A DNA stretch of 64,000 nt, from the NCBI RefSeq assembly GCF_030272615.1, contig NC_081411.1, forward strand, positions 838,987,388-839,051,387. Reading direction: 5' to 3'. Under the pieces are notes generated by a model that made no database searches, was not told the origin of the DNA, and saw only the letters and a list, made by a program, of their open reading frames with translations. The translations under genes were made by a program, and so were the position numbers. The DNA is from Cryptomeria japonica (taxonomy: Eukaryota; Streptophyta; Pinopsida; Cupressales; Cupressaceae). The first letter of the stretch is position 1, and each line of letters opens with the position of its first letter. Shown here piece by piece: positions 34,109-44,822 of the stretch.

Positions 34109-36034
34109 ATGAGTTTTACCACTATTAGTCCTACCTACACTATCCCCATTAGACAAAGCATTATAATTAAGTCTTCCCAAGGTTTAATTACTAAAGAGAT
34201 GGAACATAATTTGGGTGACTTCTTCACTGAGGATAATGCTAATTCTTCCCATCCTAATCATATCCCTATCTATCTAATTGACAAAACCCATGATGAACAT
34301 GAAGAAGCTGCCACTAGAGTTTCCATAGATTAACTTTCCAAATTGGACAATCAATTTGATAACTTTCAACAATGGATGTCCCAAGAATACCCTAATAGTG
34401 AATCTCTTCCATTAATTGAAGGCCTTAAACACACAATTCAAAATGATAAGAATGGAATTGATATATTGCGTGGCATTGCTCATATTTTTGATTCTAATGT
34501 CATTCCTATCATGAGTTGTGATGAGAACTTAGGTTATTCAAACCTTCAAATTAAATCAATTCTTCTATTCCTTTGACCACTTCAATGGCTAGTATTCCTA
34601 CTTTCACTTCAAACATCATGGCTACATCAAATCAAAATGTCATTCCTACAATCATTGGTCATGGGGGCAATCCCTCTTCTTCATTTAATCCATCATCTTT
34701 ACCTATGTCTTCCATAAGTATTCGTATTATCCCTCAACCAATCAATGTGACACAAGGGGGCAATTCATTCAACAATTTTGTTCCTCCTTTGAGTGTCCCA
34801 TTTCCTACTCAATCATCACCTATGCCTACTTATCATAATGTCCCACCACCTTATTCTCAATCCATGCCTTCCTTTAATAATATCACACCACCTTCTCAAT
34901 CAACCATGTTTAACATCATTTCTTTTGCTGAGGCAACAATTAATAATCTTGCTCACACCGTGTCTTCCTTACAACAAAAAATTGCTTCTATGAGTCAATC
35001 AAAGATTAGTGTGCCCACATTTGATGTTGTGAGCCCACTTTCTCTTGATATTGTTAAATTCATTCCATCTAAGCATGTGGAGGTCCCTCAATTGGAACTC
35101 TATAATGACAAAGGTGATCCTCTTATGCATGTCAAAACATTTCAAACCTTGTGTACTGTATGATCAGAGATTGCTTGCAAAACTGTTTACAAGAACATTA
35201 AGAGAGAAGGCTTTACAATGGTATTGCTATTTTCCTTTTTATTCCATCACTTCTTTTCAACAACTAGAAAATTCTTTCATCCAACAATTTCAAAATAACA
35301 TTGGTCCTAAAATGACTTTGACTGATTTAATGCATTGTAAACAAGGTGTTAAAGAAAAAGTGACTGATTTCATTGGTAGATATAAACATTTATGTGCTCA
35401 AATTTATTTTCATGTACCTGATAATGATATTCAATGAATTTTCATTTCTAATTTGCAAAAAGATATAAGGGAAAAGCTTCTTTTGTCTGAGTTTACTTCC
35501 TTTCCGTAGTTGTGTGTAATACTCCACAATTATCAACTCATTGTGAGTCAAATGGAGCAATCCACTCCTATGGCTCCGAGTGTTCAACAACCATTTGCAA
35601 AGTTCAAACCAACAAAAAGCTTCATCAAGTTCAATGATACAATCAACAACAATAATGTGAATGCTACAATAGGTGTTCCTTCTATTTCTAAATTTTTCAA
35701 AAGAGAAAGACAATTTACTCCTTTGAATGAATCTTTACATAGTATTATGTCTCAGTTATTGCAAAGAAATGTTATCAAAATTCCTTCTATAAAACAAGTT
35801 GATCCTTCTAAACTTGCATCCCCTTATTTTGATAAAAATTACTTTTGTCAATTTCATCGTCAGCCTTGTCATGATACTGAGAAATGTTATGCATTGCAAA
35901 GTAAGATTCAAGATCTGATTGATAACAATGCTATATTTGTGTCAAGTGTGAATGATAAGGGAAATAAATTAGTATCTCCTCCTAATGGAAATCTTAAAAT
36001 TTTTACTAATCCTTTTTCCTTCTCATACCCTTAA
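34109..36034 (+). pseudogene. E6 gypsy gag
   Basis: Starts MSFTTISPTYTIPIRQS at 34109. The N-terminal half has a conserved DNQFDNFQQWMSQEYPNSESLP block and a Pro/Ser-rich linker. The gag core follows (YDQRLLAKLFTRTLREKALQWYCYFPF, SFIQQFQNNIGPKMTLTDLMHCKQG, YKHLCAQIYFHVPD), then a finger CQFHRQPCHDTEKC of the C-x2-H-x4-H-x4-C type with all ligands present. Stops near 34331, 34576, 35161 and 35437 and frameshifts split it into five pieces. It would form the particle shell for element RNA. It is closely related to the E9 gag. Confidence 0.88.
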
Positions 36035-37050
36035 CATGATTGAGACTGAGCATACTTATTTCTCCTCTGAGGAATTCACTTCTATGGCTCCGAACTTGGT
36101 AAATATGGTAGAAAAACAAGATATTCCTAAGGATTCTTGTATCACATTTGGCCCTACTGAGACCATTAGAGCACCCGATTTCCCTTTATACATAGTAGTT
36201 AAGGTTAAGGATATCCCTTGCCATGGCGCTCTTGTTGATCCCTCTTGCATGGTTAACATCATCACTGAGGAATATATTTTCACTTTACAATTGCATAAAC
36301 CAATATATGATGCCTCTAATGTAGTTGTAAATTTATTTGATGGCTTCTGTTGTCCTACCATTGGCTCTATCACCCTTCCTGTTGAGTTTCATACTAAATC
36401 TATGCATATTGACTTTGTTATCATACCCTCGTGTGAAGTTGAGCTATCCTTGGCTATCTTCCATGAAGGTTATTGCTTCTCCAATCCATAAGAGTTTAAA
36501 ATTTCCCCACAATGGAGAAATCATAACCATGAACCATAGCTTATTTCATCCATCCAGAAGAAGCCCCGACATTTCTATTGATCTCTTTTGGCCTAGGAAA
36601 TTTCAATCTCTTCCATCAAGGAGAGATGCTCGTTTTAAATCTTATAAAAAATGGAAGAAAGATATGATCCTCTATTTAAGTCAACCTAGATCCCCAACAA
36701 TTGACATCCCTCTCATACTTGAAGATAAATTTATTCCCCTCACGGATAGAACTAATCTTCCTCCTAAGGAATATCTTCAATCTATTCCTATGGATGTGAC
36801 TATACCTTCTCCTAATAAGAACAACAAAATTCCTCCTAATGTTATACTTGTACCTCCTCCTCATGATGGACCTGGTCTCCTTCCTACACTTAACATTCCT
36901 CTTTTATATGGCATAGTTCCACCTCCTTCCTTGTATAGAAAGAAGAGGCCTTCTTCTCCTCTTGTCCAACCTAAAAGGCCTCAACCTAAACCTTCAACTA
37001 TCAAAGAAGAAAAAATTCATATTTTTTCAAATGTTGCTTGTCCTTTTTAA
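35985..37050 (+). pseudogene. E6 protease-like region and C-terminal extension
   Basis: Residues near 36160-36290 read VKDIPCHGALVDPSCMVNIITEEY, aligned by position with the E2 retropepsin (ILIDGGSGFNLCTYKL). The flap and C-terminal motif follow, but a frameshift near 36450-36470 moves the rest (IHKSLKFPHNGEIITMNH) into another frame. The D-G-G-S-G catalytic block reads D-P-S-C, so catalysis is doubtful. After it comes a Pro-rich tail ending near 37050. There is no RT start. Either pol was deleted or this family never carried it. Confidence 0.75.
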
Positions 37051-38310
37051 CCTTCCACTAAGACTTCACGAAATCATTGTGCGAGATAACACCGACGAAG
37101 ACATCATGTTTGAGCTCGTGAAGTTTTCCCTCAAACTATTCCATCTCTTAGAACTCAAATAATTGACACGATTCCCTTTTCTCCTAAGCAAGATGTCCAA
37201 CCTACATCTCCAAATCATAAGTTGCACAAAACATGTAATTGTTCTACTCCTATTCGCGTTCTTGCTCCTCTTTCTCCAAATTTTGATGAAGAAATGAGTG
37301 AGAATGTTATTCATGATGGCAATACAACTCCCAATGCTTCTGATAGTGATTATGAATATGTTGATGTGGACAAGCATTTATCAACTCAATTTTCACAAAC
37401 CCTAATCCTAGCTCCTAGAATCGAACAAAGTGACTTACCACATGAGCATAGTCCTTGTATGGATCTTATGATAGATCCATTTGTTGTGCTCGATATTTCT
37501 CTTCTAACATGTTTCTTGCCTTCTCGAAATAGTGATCAACAAGATTGGGAGGCAGATGTCATGCTAAATTAGCAATATGTACACTATAGATCTTCTCTCT
37601 CTCTCTCTCCTTTCTTGCTCTTTTGTAACGATTCTTCTATCTATATCCCTGCTCTTCTATTTGTTCCCTCAATGTCTATTTAAGGATGATGCAAAGCATT
37701 GAGATATCTTTTGGTCTCTTTCATGTTGACTCAAATGACATCCTCTCTTCCCTTTATTCTAAGGTAGTTTCCTTTCTTTAGGGAACGACGATTATTATAT
37801 GCATATACATATATGATATACATGAGTTATCATACAACATATTGACCCCTAGGGAAGAGAAACTTCCTCATGTTTTGTGTTCATTATCCTTCGGTTTATT
37901 GCTCACTTGGAGGCTAAATCCTTATGATAATGTGCTCCCTCTCTTCTCTCTCTCTTGGGTGTATCCTACATTAAAGAAATCACTCCTGATAAGGTGCATG
38001 TAATCACTTTAACGTGGGGGCATACACTCTGCTCATATTTTCCTTTTCGATACTTAGAATTATTTAGTGAACTTGGCTCTGGTTTATAATCTTGGTATCT
38101 TTCTTGTGACTCATAGTGAGGGGAACCTTGCTAATTTCAGTCATGTTTTTCCCCTTCTCGATCTTCCCTTTTACTTTGTCAATCGAAGTCATAAGATCCT
38201 AAGTCCACTGGGGGCTTGATGCATCTTTCCTCCTTTACGTGGTAGAAGTCTTTCAATCTTGTTTCATTGTACTGTACCGATAGTATTGGCATACGCTTAT
38301 ACTCCCGCTA
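37051..38310 (+). other. E6 3' untranslated region
   Basis: A short acidic open frame (37222-37572, SDSDYEYVDVDKHLSTQFSQ) may be the tail of the protein. After it I see only a (CT)n run at 37593-37610 and AT-rich non-coding sequence. Confidence 0.55.
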
Positions 38311-38324
38311 AATTGGGGGCTAAA
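38311..38324 (+). promoter_or_regulatory. E6 polypurine tract
   Basis: AATTGGGGGCTAAA directly before TGTAGTGTCATG of the 3' LTR. Confidence 0.75.
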
Positions 38325-39470
38325 TGTAGTGTCATGAAATTGTGACCCTTGCAATTTTTGACCACATTAGGGTCCTCATGCACGTGATTCAAATCCCTAA
38401 GCCTGATCAAACATCAAAGACTTGCTCGACACTTGGAAACTACATCTCGCTTGCCCTCTGTATTACCCAAACTATATCCTATCCTACAAAAAAGGGTAGG
38501 ATAGGGGTGTGGTTCCCCTGTCCCCTGCCCTATTTTCGGGTAGGACCCTTCAAATTGTGCTTTGGTGGTTATGCATTGAGTGAGAAACTCCCCCAATGTC
38601 ATTCTACGATGGAAAATTAGTCAATTAGCCTTAATTGACAAGTATATAAGTCGCACTTCCCCTTCCATTTTGGCATAACATAGATACATCAGATCACACA
38701 TTCAAGCATTATTTTCCATCATTGAGCATTTTTAAGTCTCCTTTCAAGGTTAGGTGTGCATTCAAGTCAAGGATTCAACCATTGAAGAGGAGATTCATTC
38801 CAACATTCAACTTCATACAAGTAATTCTATCAACATTTCTATCACAACCTCCCTTGAGGTGTTTTACATTTCAGTCTTTTATTTACACTTACTTCCAAGT
38901 ACTTTCTTTCATCATTTGGTTTAATTCCAAAACTAGGGTTTGACCTAAAGGCAAACCCCCAATTCCAACCCCTTTTCTTCTCTTTTCTGTCTATAGGTTG
39001 CAGGTGCGTAGCTGCACTTTCGGATTTGGACTCCATTTACAGAGGTGGAAAAACCCTTTTTGTTTTGCAGTTTTTTCACTGGACCGTGTAGACTCCTGCC
39101 ACACTTCAGGCAACTTTTCCTTAAATTCGTAGGGCAGCTTCCTCTCGATAGATTATTGCTAGATCTAGGTGCACAACTTCATTCTATGCTTCTATCTCAA
39201 GTTATAATCAGATCTTTGTCTCTTTTTTACTTGGTCATAAGTACACATATCAATCAATTCAAATATCAAACTCAGAAGAGGGGATTAACTTACCATCACT
39301 CAGAATTCAATCTCTTTCTTTGGAGGTTGAATCTAGTGTGTTTCCCCCCTCTTCTAATGTAATGCTTGAAAAGTGTTTGAAGGGAAATCCAAAGTGAAAC
39401 TTTCATCTCTCCTCGAAGGGAAGAAAATATTTTCTCTAGATTTATTTCATTTACATTTTTCCAACATTAT
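38325..39470 (+). repeat. E6 3' LTR
   Basis: 1146 bp matching 23433-24598. Its last bases read CCAACATTAT where the other copy has CCAACACTACA. A hairpin GGATAGGGG/CCCCTGTCC lies at 38499-38523. Confidence 0.93.
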
Positions 39471-40380
39471 CTATGTTCACAACCACATTGGCTGATTCAA
39501 CTGGATGAGCGAGATTTGATTTACAGAACAAACAAACTTGTAGAAAACTTAATCGGTAGTGATATAGTAACTTAAATCAGTAACAAGACACGAGTTTTAA
39601 TTTGTTATGTCAGTGGCCGACATATGTAAATCGTGTGATGTAAGTTTTTCTATATTCATTGAACCTAGGAAATTGTTCCAAGGTTGTAGCCGACTTAATG
39701 TCAAATGTTTATAAAAAGTGTGATGAGGTATAAAGTCAATATATATATATGTGTGTGTGTGAAGAGAGAATTCATGAGCGAATATTGTGAATGTGATCAT
39801 GTGGAGATTAGGGAAGTTTTGTAATGAAGTGTTGTTGATGTTTTAAGGATTAGAAGTGGATCTTATCAGACACAGAAGGAGTTACTTGAAGATATTATCA
39901 CTATTGTTTTCCTAATAGTTTGCAACAACAAAATCCCCTAATCGGGTAGGTCCTAACATGCCTTAATCTGTAAATCCCCTAACAGGGTATCTTTGAATTA
40001 GAGTCTTAAATCCTCTTGCAAGATTGATCCTAATAGGTCATTTCTCCTAATATGTCTTATCATTCAAATACCTTATCTAGGTGACTCTTAACTGGGTCTA
40101 CTCCTAACAGGGCATAGTTGTAAGACCTTAACCAATCAAGATTTCTATTATGCACATAGTGAATCTTGTGGGTAGCAACTCCCACCATGGATTTTCCCTT
40201 TTGGGTTTTCCATGTATAATCCCTTGTGTTATGTGGAATTCATTTTATTGGGCATTTCCTTATGTGGTGATATATCTCATATTCTTGATAAATTTTAAGT
40301 TGTTAAAGTTCGTGATCAGATTTATATTGCATTTTCTTGCATTGATTCACCCCCCTTCTCAGTGCCTTATAAGTTCATCA
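39471..40380 (+). repeat. E4 5' LTR, segment 3 of 3
   Basis: It resumes with CTATGTTCACAACC, as at 56587 in the 3' LTR, and ends AAGTTCATCA just before the primer site. It carries an (AT)n(GT)n tract at 39738-39762, and a U5 hairpin, GCATTGA/TCAGTGC with a C6 loop, near 40340-40366. Confidence 0.9.
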
Positions 40381-40382
40381 AT

Positions 40383-40395
40383 TGGTATCAGAGCC
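40383..40395 (+). promoter_or_regulatory. E4 primer-binding site (tRNA-iMet)
   Basis: TGGTATCAGAGCC begins two bases after the LTR end. It is a canonical copia primer site. Confidence 0.93.
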
Positions 40396-40451
40396 AACCT
40401 TCTTTGAGGCCTAACTGCTTGAGAAGGATTCCCAAGGTAGACATTGGGGAT

Positions 40452-40854
40452 ATGAGTTATAGAGAGATGGCTCTAAAACATGTTGAAACTGAGGATGCCC
40501 TAGAAACTTTGAGAGGGAAGTATAAAACTTCACTTGCTAAAAGGAAAGATCTTACTAAACAACCATTGGAAGTCAATGAAAGAAGCTCTTCCAAAGGGGA
40601 AAACATAGATGCATTAATTGAGGAAGTCGAGAAACTAAATGGTGAGAAAACTAACCTGAGGAGAGATCTTGAAGCCCTTACAATCGAGATGAGTCAAGAA
40701 CTTGAAGTAATGAGAGTGGCTAGCGACAAGATCAAAGAGAAAGATCATGAGATCTATAAGATAAATTAGGAAAGTGGCACTCTATATGCACACTGGCATG
40801 AGGAGAAAGAATAAAAAGAAGAAATCAAAGTAGATCTTGATATGGAAATGTCTC
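40452..40854 (+). pseudogene. E4 gag, N-terminal part (coiled coil), interrupted by E8
   Basis: From ATG 40452 the frame reads a highly charged, heptad-rich sequence (MSYREMALKHVETEDALETL, LIEEVEKLNGEKTNLRRDLEALTIEM), predicted as coiled coil. There are stops at 40767 and near 40810. The usual copia gag N-terminus (D-G-x-N-Y-x-x-W) is missing, so the start is either deleted or this family differs. E8 cuts it after MEMS; the frame continues at 51300. Confidence 0.78.
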
Positions 40855-42245
40855 TATAGATCAGGAAATTGAAAATCATCAAAACAATGGCAATTAGGAC
40901 AACCACAAAACCTAAAGCTGCTATGAAAGCAATCCCAATCCAATCAATGAAGACATAAAGATAAGATATTCAAATAAAATGAAATCGAAACAAACCAAAG
41001 CAGATATCTCCTTCACGTGGCTCCATTGTTCTTCTTTCACCTTCAAATTTGATGTGGATTTCACCTACAAGTTCAAAATGCAAGTGGAAAGCAAGTTGTT
41101 GAGAGATGAAATTTGCAGTATAAGGTTACTCAAAAATGTGATTGATCTCCTTTCATTGAAGAAAATCATCCAATTTATAGACAAATTGGAGAGAGGACAA
41201 GATTAGCATGAAGAGATTTGTAAGGAAATTCAAATCAAGAATGGAAAAATTATGACAAATGTATGACAATTTCTATGCAAGGTGTATGACAAATTATGAC
41301 AAGATTGAAATGCCATTCCCATGACAAAAGGGAAGAGAGAAAATAGCCTCCATGATTGAAACAAATGGAAGCATAAACATAGGAGAAAATGAGGGAATGA
41401 AATTAGGGGAAATATTAGAAAAATTAAAGAAAATAGGAGAAATAGAAATTAGGTGAATTAATTAATAGGTTTTCATCCATTAATTAATTCATGAAAGAGA
41501 CCTAGGACTAAATAAATAGATTTATTTAACCCCCAAAGAAGAAGAAAAGGATTAAATGAACAAATCATAAAACCCTAGAAATAAGAGGACAAGGAATTAG
41601 GTCAAGACAACAAGAAATTAATGTAGGTTCGATCATGATTCTGATTGACAAAGGACCAATGTTGATAAATGATTGAGATTGGTTGACAAAAATCAATGAC
41701 AAATTGACCAAGATTGACAAGGAGATCAAATTTATAGGCGCCAATTGACGAGGAGCAATGATGAATCGATCACAAAATGACAAGGCTGACAAGGACAAGG
41801 GTCGATGACAAATCAATTACAAAATGATGAGATTGACAAGGACAAGGATCGATGATGAATCGATCACAAAATGACAAGATTGACAAGTTGATAATCGCAA
41901 ATGATTACTAACAAGCTAAAGATGATTGAAAGATTGACAAGAGGACAAAACCCTAATTATATCATTGATTAGGATTGATGATGTCCAAAATGATGATAAA
42001 TGAGCACGCACTATGATGCGACAGGATAAGATCAACCAAAATCATGACTGAAGATTGCTATCGACAAGACCTAATTCGAAAGCAAGAAAAATGAGGAATG
42101 CAGAAGGACTCGATGCTCGCAAATGATAAAGACCAAGTGTGCAATATAGAAGAAATGTTAATGCGATGCAAGAACCCTAAAATAAGGCAATGCGCAAATG
42201 TTAAAGTATGACTCCACAAGCGTTGACCATGTTTAGATGTCTACA
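40855..42245 (-). repeat. E8 3' LTR
   Basis: 1391 bp, terminating GATGTCTACA on the plus strand; the left end reads TATAGATCAGG against TGTAGATCAGG in the partner. Contains a three-unit tandem repeat at 41758-41897. Confidence 0.94.
41758..41897 (-). repeat. 47-bp tandem repeat in E8 3' LTR
   Basis: Three units of ATGATGAATCGATCACAAAA-type sequence followed by TGACAAGGACAAGGATCG. The equivalent array in the other LTR is at 50808-50948. Confidence 0.85.
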
Positions 42246-42260
42246 TTTTGCCCCTCTTTG
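42246..42260 (-). promoter_or_regulatory. E8 polypurine tract
   Basis: The minus strand reads CAAAGAGGGGCAAAA immediately before the 3' LTR. Confidence 0.85.
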
Positions 42261-44510
42261 AGACAATGCGATTCTAAGTGTTGTTTCAAAGAGCAATAAT
42301 GAAAATGCCCCAGACAATAACAATAACATATGTATGCCCCCTCAAGGAATTGGCCGGAAAAATCCAAAAAAGAGGCCAACTGATCAATAAGAATGACAGA
42401 AGATGATAGATTCGAACAGATCAAAAATCGAAGGTCAGATGCACAAAGGACAAGCAGTGGAAGGTACAAAAGACCATGACCATCATAAGATGGAAGAATG
42501 CACATCCATCTAGGTACTGACAAAGATCTATATAGGAGACAAGGAGAAGGAAAAGAGTTCATTTGCACTGGCCAAAGTGGAGGAGTTGTTGCTCGGGAAA
42601 AAGGACCCTTGTAGAGAGAACTAGACCGAATGGATTGCCAAGACTGATGGAAGAAATATTAGTAAGAAGAAATTAGATAGAGGATAGTTAGAGATGAAAG
42701 AAAACTTTCTTTCACAAATGCACATAAGTAGGTGAGAACCTTTATTTATTGTAGCAAAGCAGATGGAAAGCATCATGGCATTGAAGGCCAGAGCTAGAAT
42801 GCAACCCCTTTTGCAAACGACAGACACATCACACACAAGGAATGAGTGAAGCATCCTAGGGTGCATACATCAAGGGTCGAGGTATGTGCGGCATTCACAA
42901 AGTGAACGTACTTGTCATAGACACCCAATGATATAGTTGCCCCAGTTTATGACAAACATTCCACAAACAGCAAACACAACAAAAAAAAGAAAGGGACCAT
43001 GAACCATCCCGGTCACTCTAAATCACTCAGTGACATCATTGAGCAACATAGGAACATGATCAAAGCCAAAGATAAATCAGTAAAAAGATAAGACACACAA
43101 ATTCAACCAAGTCAAACAAACAGGCTGACCATCATTGTCAAAAGTGGAAAACAAGAATGATCATGTTGTCTGGTTTTAGGGAATGCAGTACCCCGTCGAA
43201 GACAGGACACAATTTGGTTTCGGGTATACCACACCCTGTATAAGACCCATGATAATGTTGACAAGGACCAATGGTAATGTTGATGCTATTTGGATTGATG
43301 TGACAACTATGATTAGGTTGAATGCTTGCTTGGTTGAACAATTCATCTGTTAATGTGTGATTTCATTAAAGCACAATGTTTGATTGATTGTCGTTGGATG
43401 TATGCTCAGTGATCTGTCTATGCACAAAGGGGACCATTTATTGAAAAAATGCAAAATGCCAAAGAAATTGTTTTTGGATTTTGATGTTTTTCACTTTGTA
43501 AGAATTTTGAGTTTTTTACAATTTTTTTGTTCGTTTTTCAGGACTTTATTTGACTTTTTAGGGATTTTTTTAAGACATTATTTGATTTTTTTGGATTTTT
43601 TTAGGACATTATATGATTTTTTTGGATTTTGACATTTTAGGAAAATGGACACATGATTTTTTTGATGTTTTTGAATGTTTTTGGATTATTTCAAGACATT
43701 TTTCAATTTTTATGATTATTTCAGGACATTTTTCAATTTTTATGATTTTGTTTTTAGGATTATTTTAGGACATTTTTTTATTTTTAGGGATTTTTTCAAG
43801 ACATTATATAATTTTTAGGGATTTTGTTTTTAGGATTATTTCAGGACATTTTTCAATTTTTATGATTTTGCCCCCAGTGTCTAGCAAGGCAAGGAATATG
43901 ATAGGTGAATAAATAGGCTTTCTAAAATGCTGGTGGATAGAGGGAAGACAAAGGCCTTTTATCATGGAGAGAATACAGATGCAATTTTCAAGGGCTATTG
44001 CATGATGGGACAAGAGACTGGATATGACAATGTAAAGTAGGAACATGGCATGAGGGACATGTCAAGAGGTTTTTGAAACTATGTTTAAATTTTGCGTCCT
44101 TATGTCCGATCAAGATCAAAGAATGAAAAAGAGTGTATGGATAGTGATAAGATATGGATAGGATAAGTAAGACCAAGAATGGATAAGGGACATGTACTGA
44201 AGGTCAGGATTGGCTAAGGGATAGTGGCAGAAAGTTGCAATAAGACAGGGAATATGGATGAAAGGTTGTAATAATCAAATGGATAAATACCAAAAGCTAT
44301 GATAGACTAAAAGCTGCAAATAAGATGGATGATTCTCATGACGATGCTCAGCCTTGTCAAGATCAAAGGTGGAAAGGGAATTTGGACATGAGGGACAATA
44401 GGATATGAAGGGTAATGACAGGGGTTCGATAGGATAATGGAACAATGAAGGACAAAAGGATATGATAGGATAAAACCTGTCCCCAAGTACGGTATGCAAG
44501 AAGTTCATAG
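42261..44510 (-). other. E8 3' untranslated region
   Basis: I see no gene in this region. It contains T-rich repeats at 43480-43870 and GGATA/GGACA-rich low-complexity sequence at 44040-44480. The latter mirrors the C-rich 3' region of E5 on the sense strand. Confidence 0.6.
43480..43870 (-). repeat. Degenerate tandem repeat, T-rich
   Basis: Repeated words TTTTTAGGACATTTTT, TTTTTATGATT and GGATTTTTTT in irregular order, roughly 30-40 bp spacing. A fragment (GGATTTTGACATTTTAG) recurs at about 44649-44665. Confidence 0.8.
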
Positions 44511-44590
44511 ATTACGCATGATGCCTGTTTGCTAGGTTTTCATCATAGTACTTTCCCAAGGTGCCTATTTGCCAGGTTTTCACTAGTGGA
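44511..44590 (-). promoter_or_regulatory. E8 paired mini-hairpin motif
   Basis: On the minus strand: GTGAAAAC then CCTG-GCAAA-TAGG, a CACCTTGGGAAAGTACTAT spacer, then GATGAAAAC and CCTA-GCAAA-CAGG. It has the same layout as 20718-20795 in E5. Function unknown. Confidence 0.6.
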
Positions 44591-44822
44591 CGAATTATTT
44601 TTGCTTTATGTTTTTTTTTCTTTTTCTTTTTTCTCACTTTTTTTTTTTGGATTTTGACATTTTAGTCGAAAATGGACACATGATAGGGGATGGAATAAGG
44701 ACTCAAACATCTTATTGTTTGGATAGTAACCTTGAAATAAATGGACCATGACCTTTAAAAGCATGCTCAAAGACATTGGAAGGATAAGGATATGGAATAT
44801 GAGATGGAACTAAGGAAAGGAT

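Larger units (their letters stand above)
23433..39470 (+). mobile_element. E6: gag-protease gypsy element, target duplication CTATG, contains E7
   Basis: LTRs at 23433-24598 and 38325-39470 start TGTAGTGTCATG; the 5' LTR ends in the exact inverted complement ACACTACA. CTATG flanks both sides (23428-23432, 39471-39475), with the last LTR base lost on the right. The interior, after removing E7, has a leader with AAACCCTA-type repeats, gag and a protease region, then a 3' non-coding stretch. No RT, RNase H or integrase is visible. E9 is a second, shorter copy of this family. Confidence 0.93.

Noticed and set aside
39738-39762. (AT)n(GT)n tract as a promoter TATA box
   Set aside because: It is in the E4 LTR and could be near the promoter, but the microsatellite alone does not locate a start site.
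41758-41897. Tandem units considered as a CRISPR array
   Set aside because: Units are contiguous without spacers, duplicated in both LTRs of E8, and the genome is a plant.
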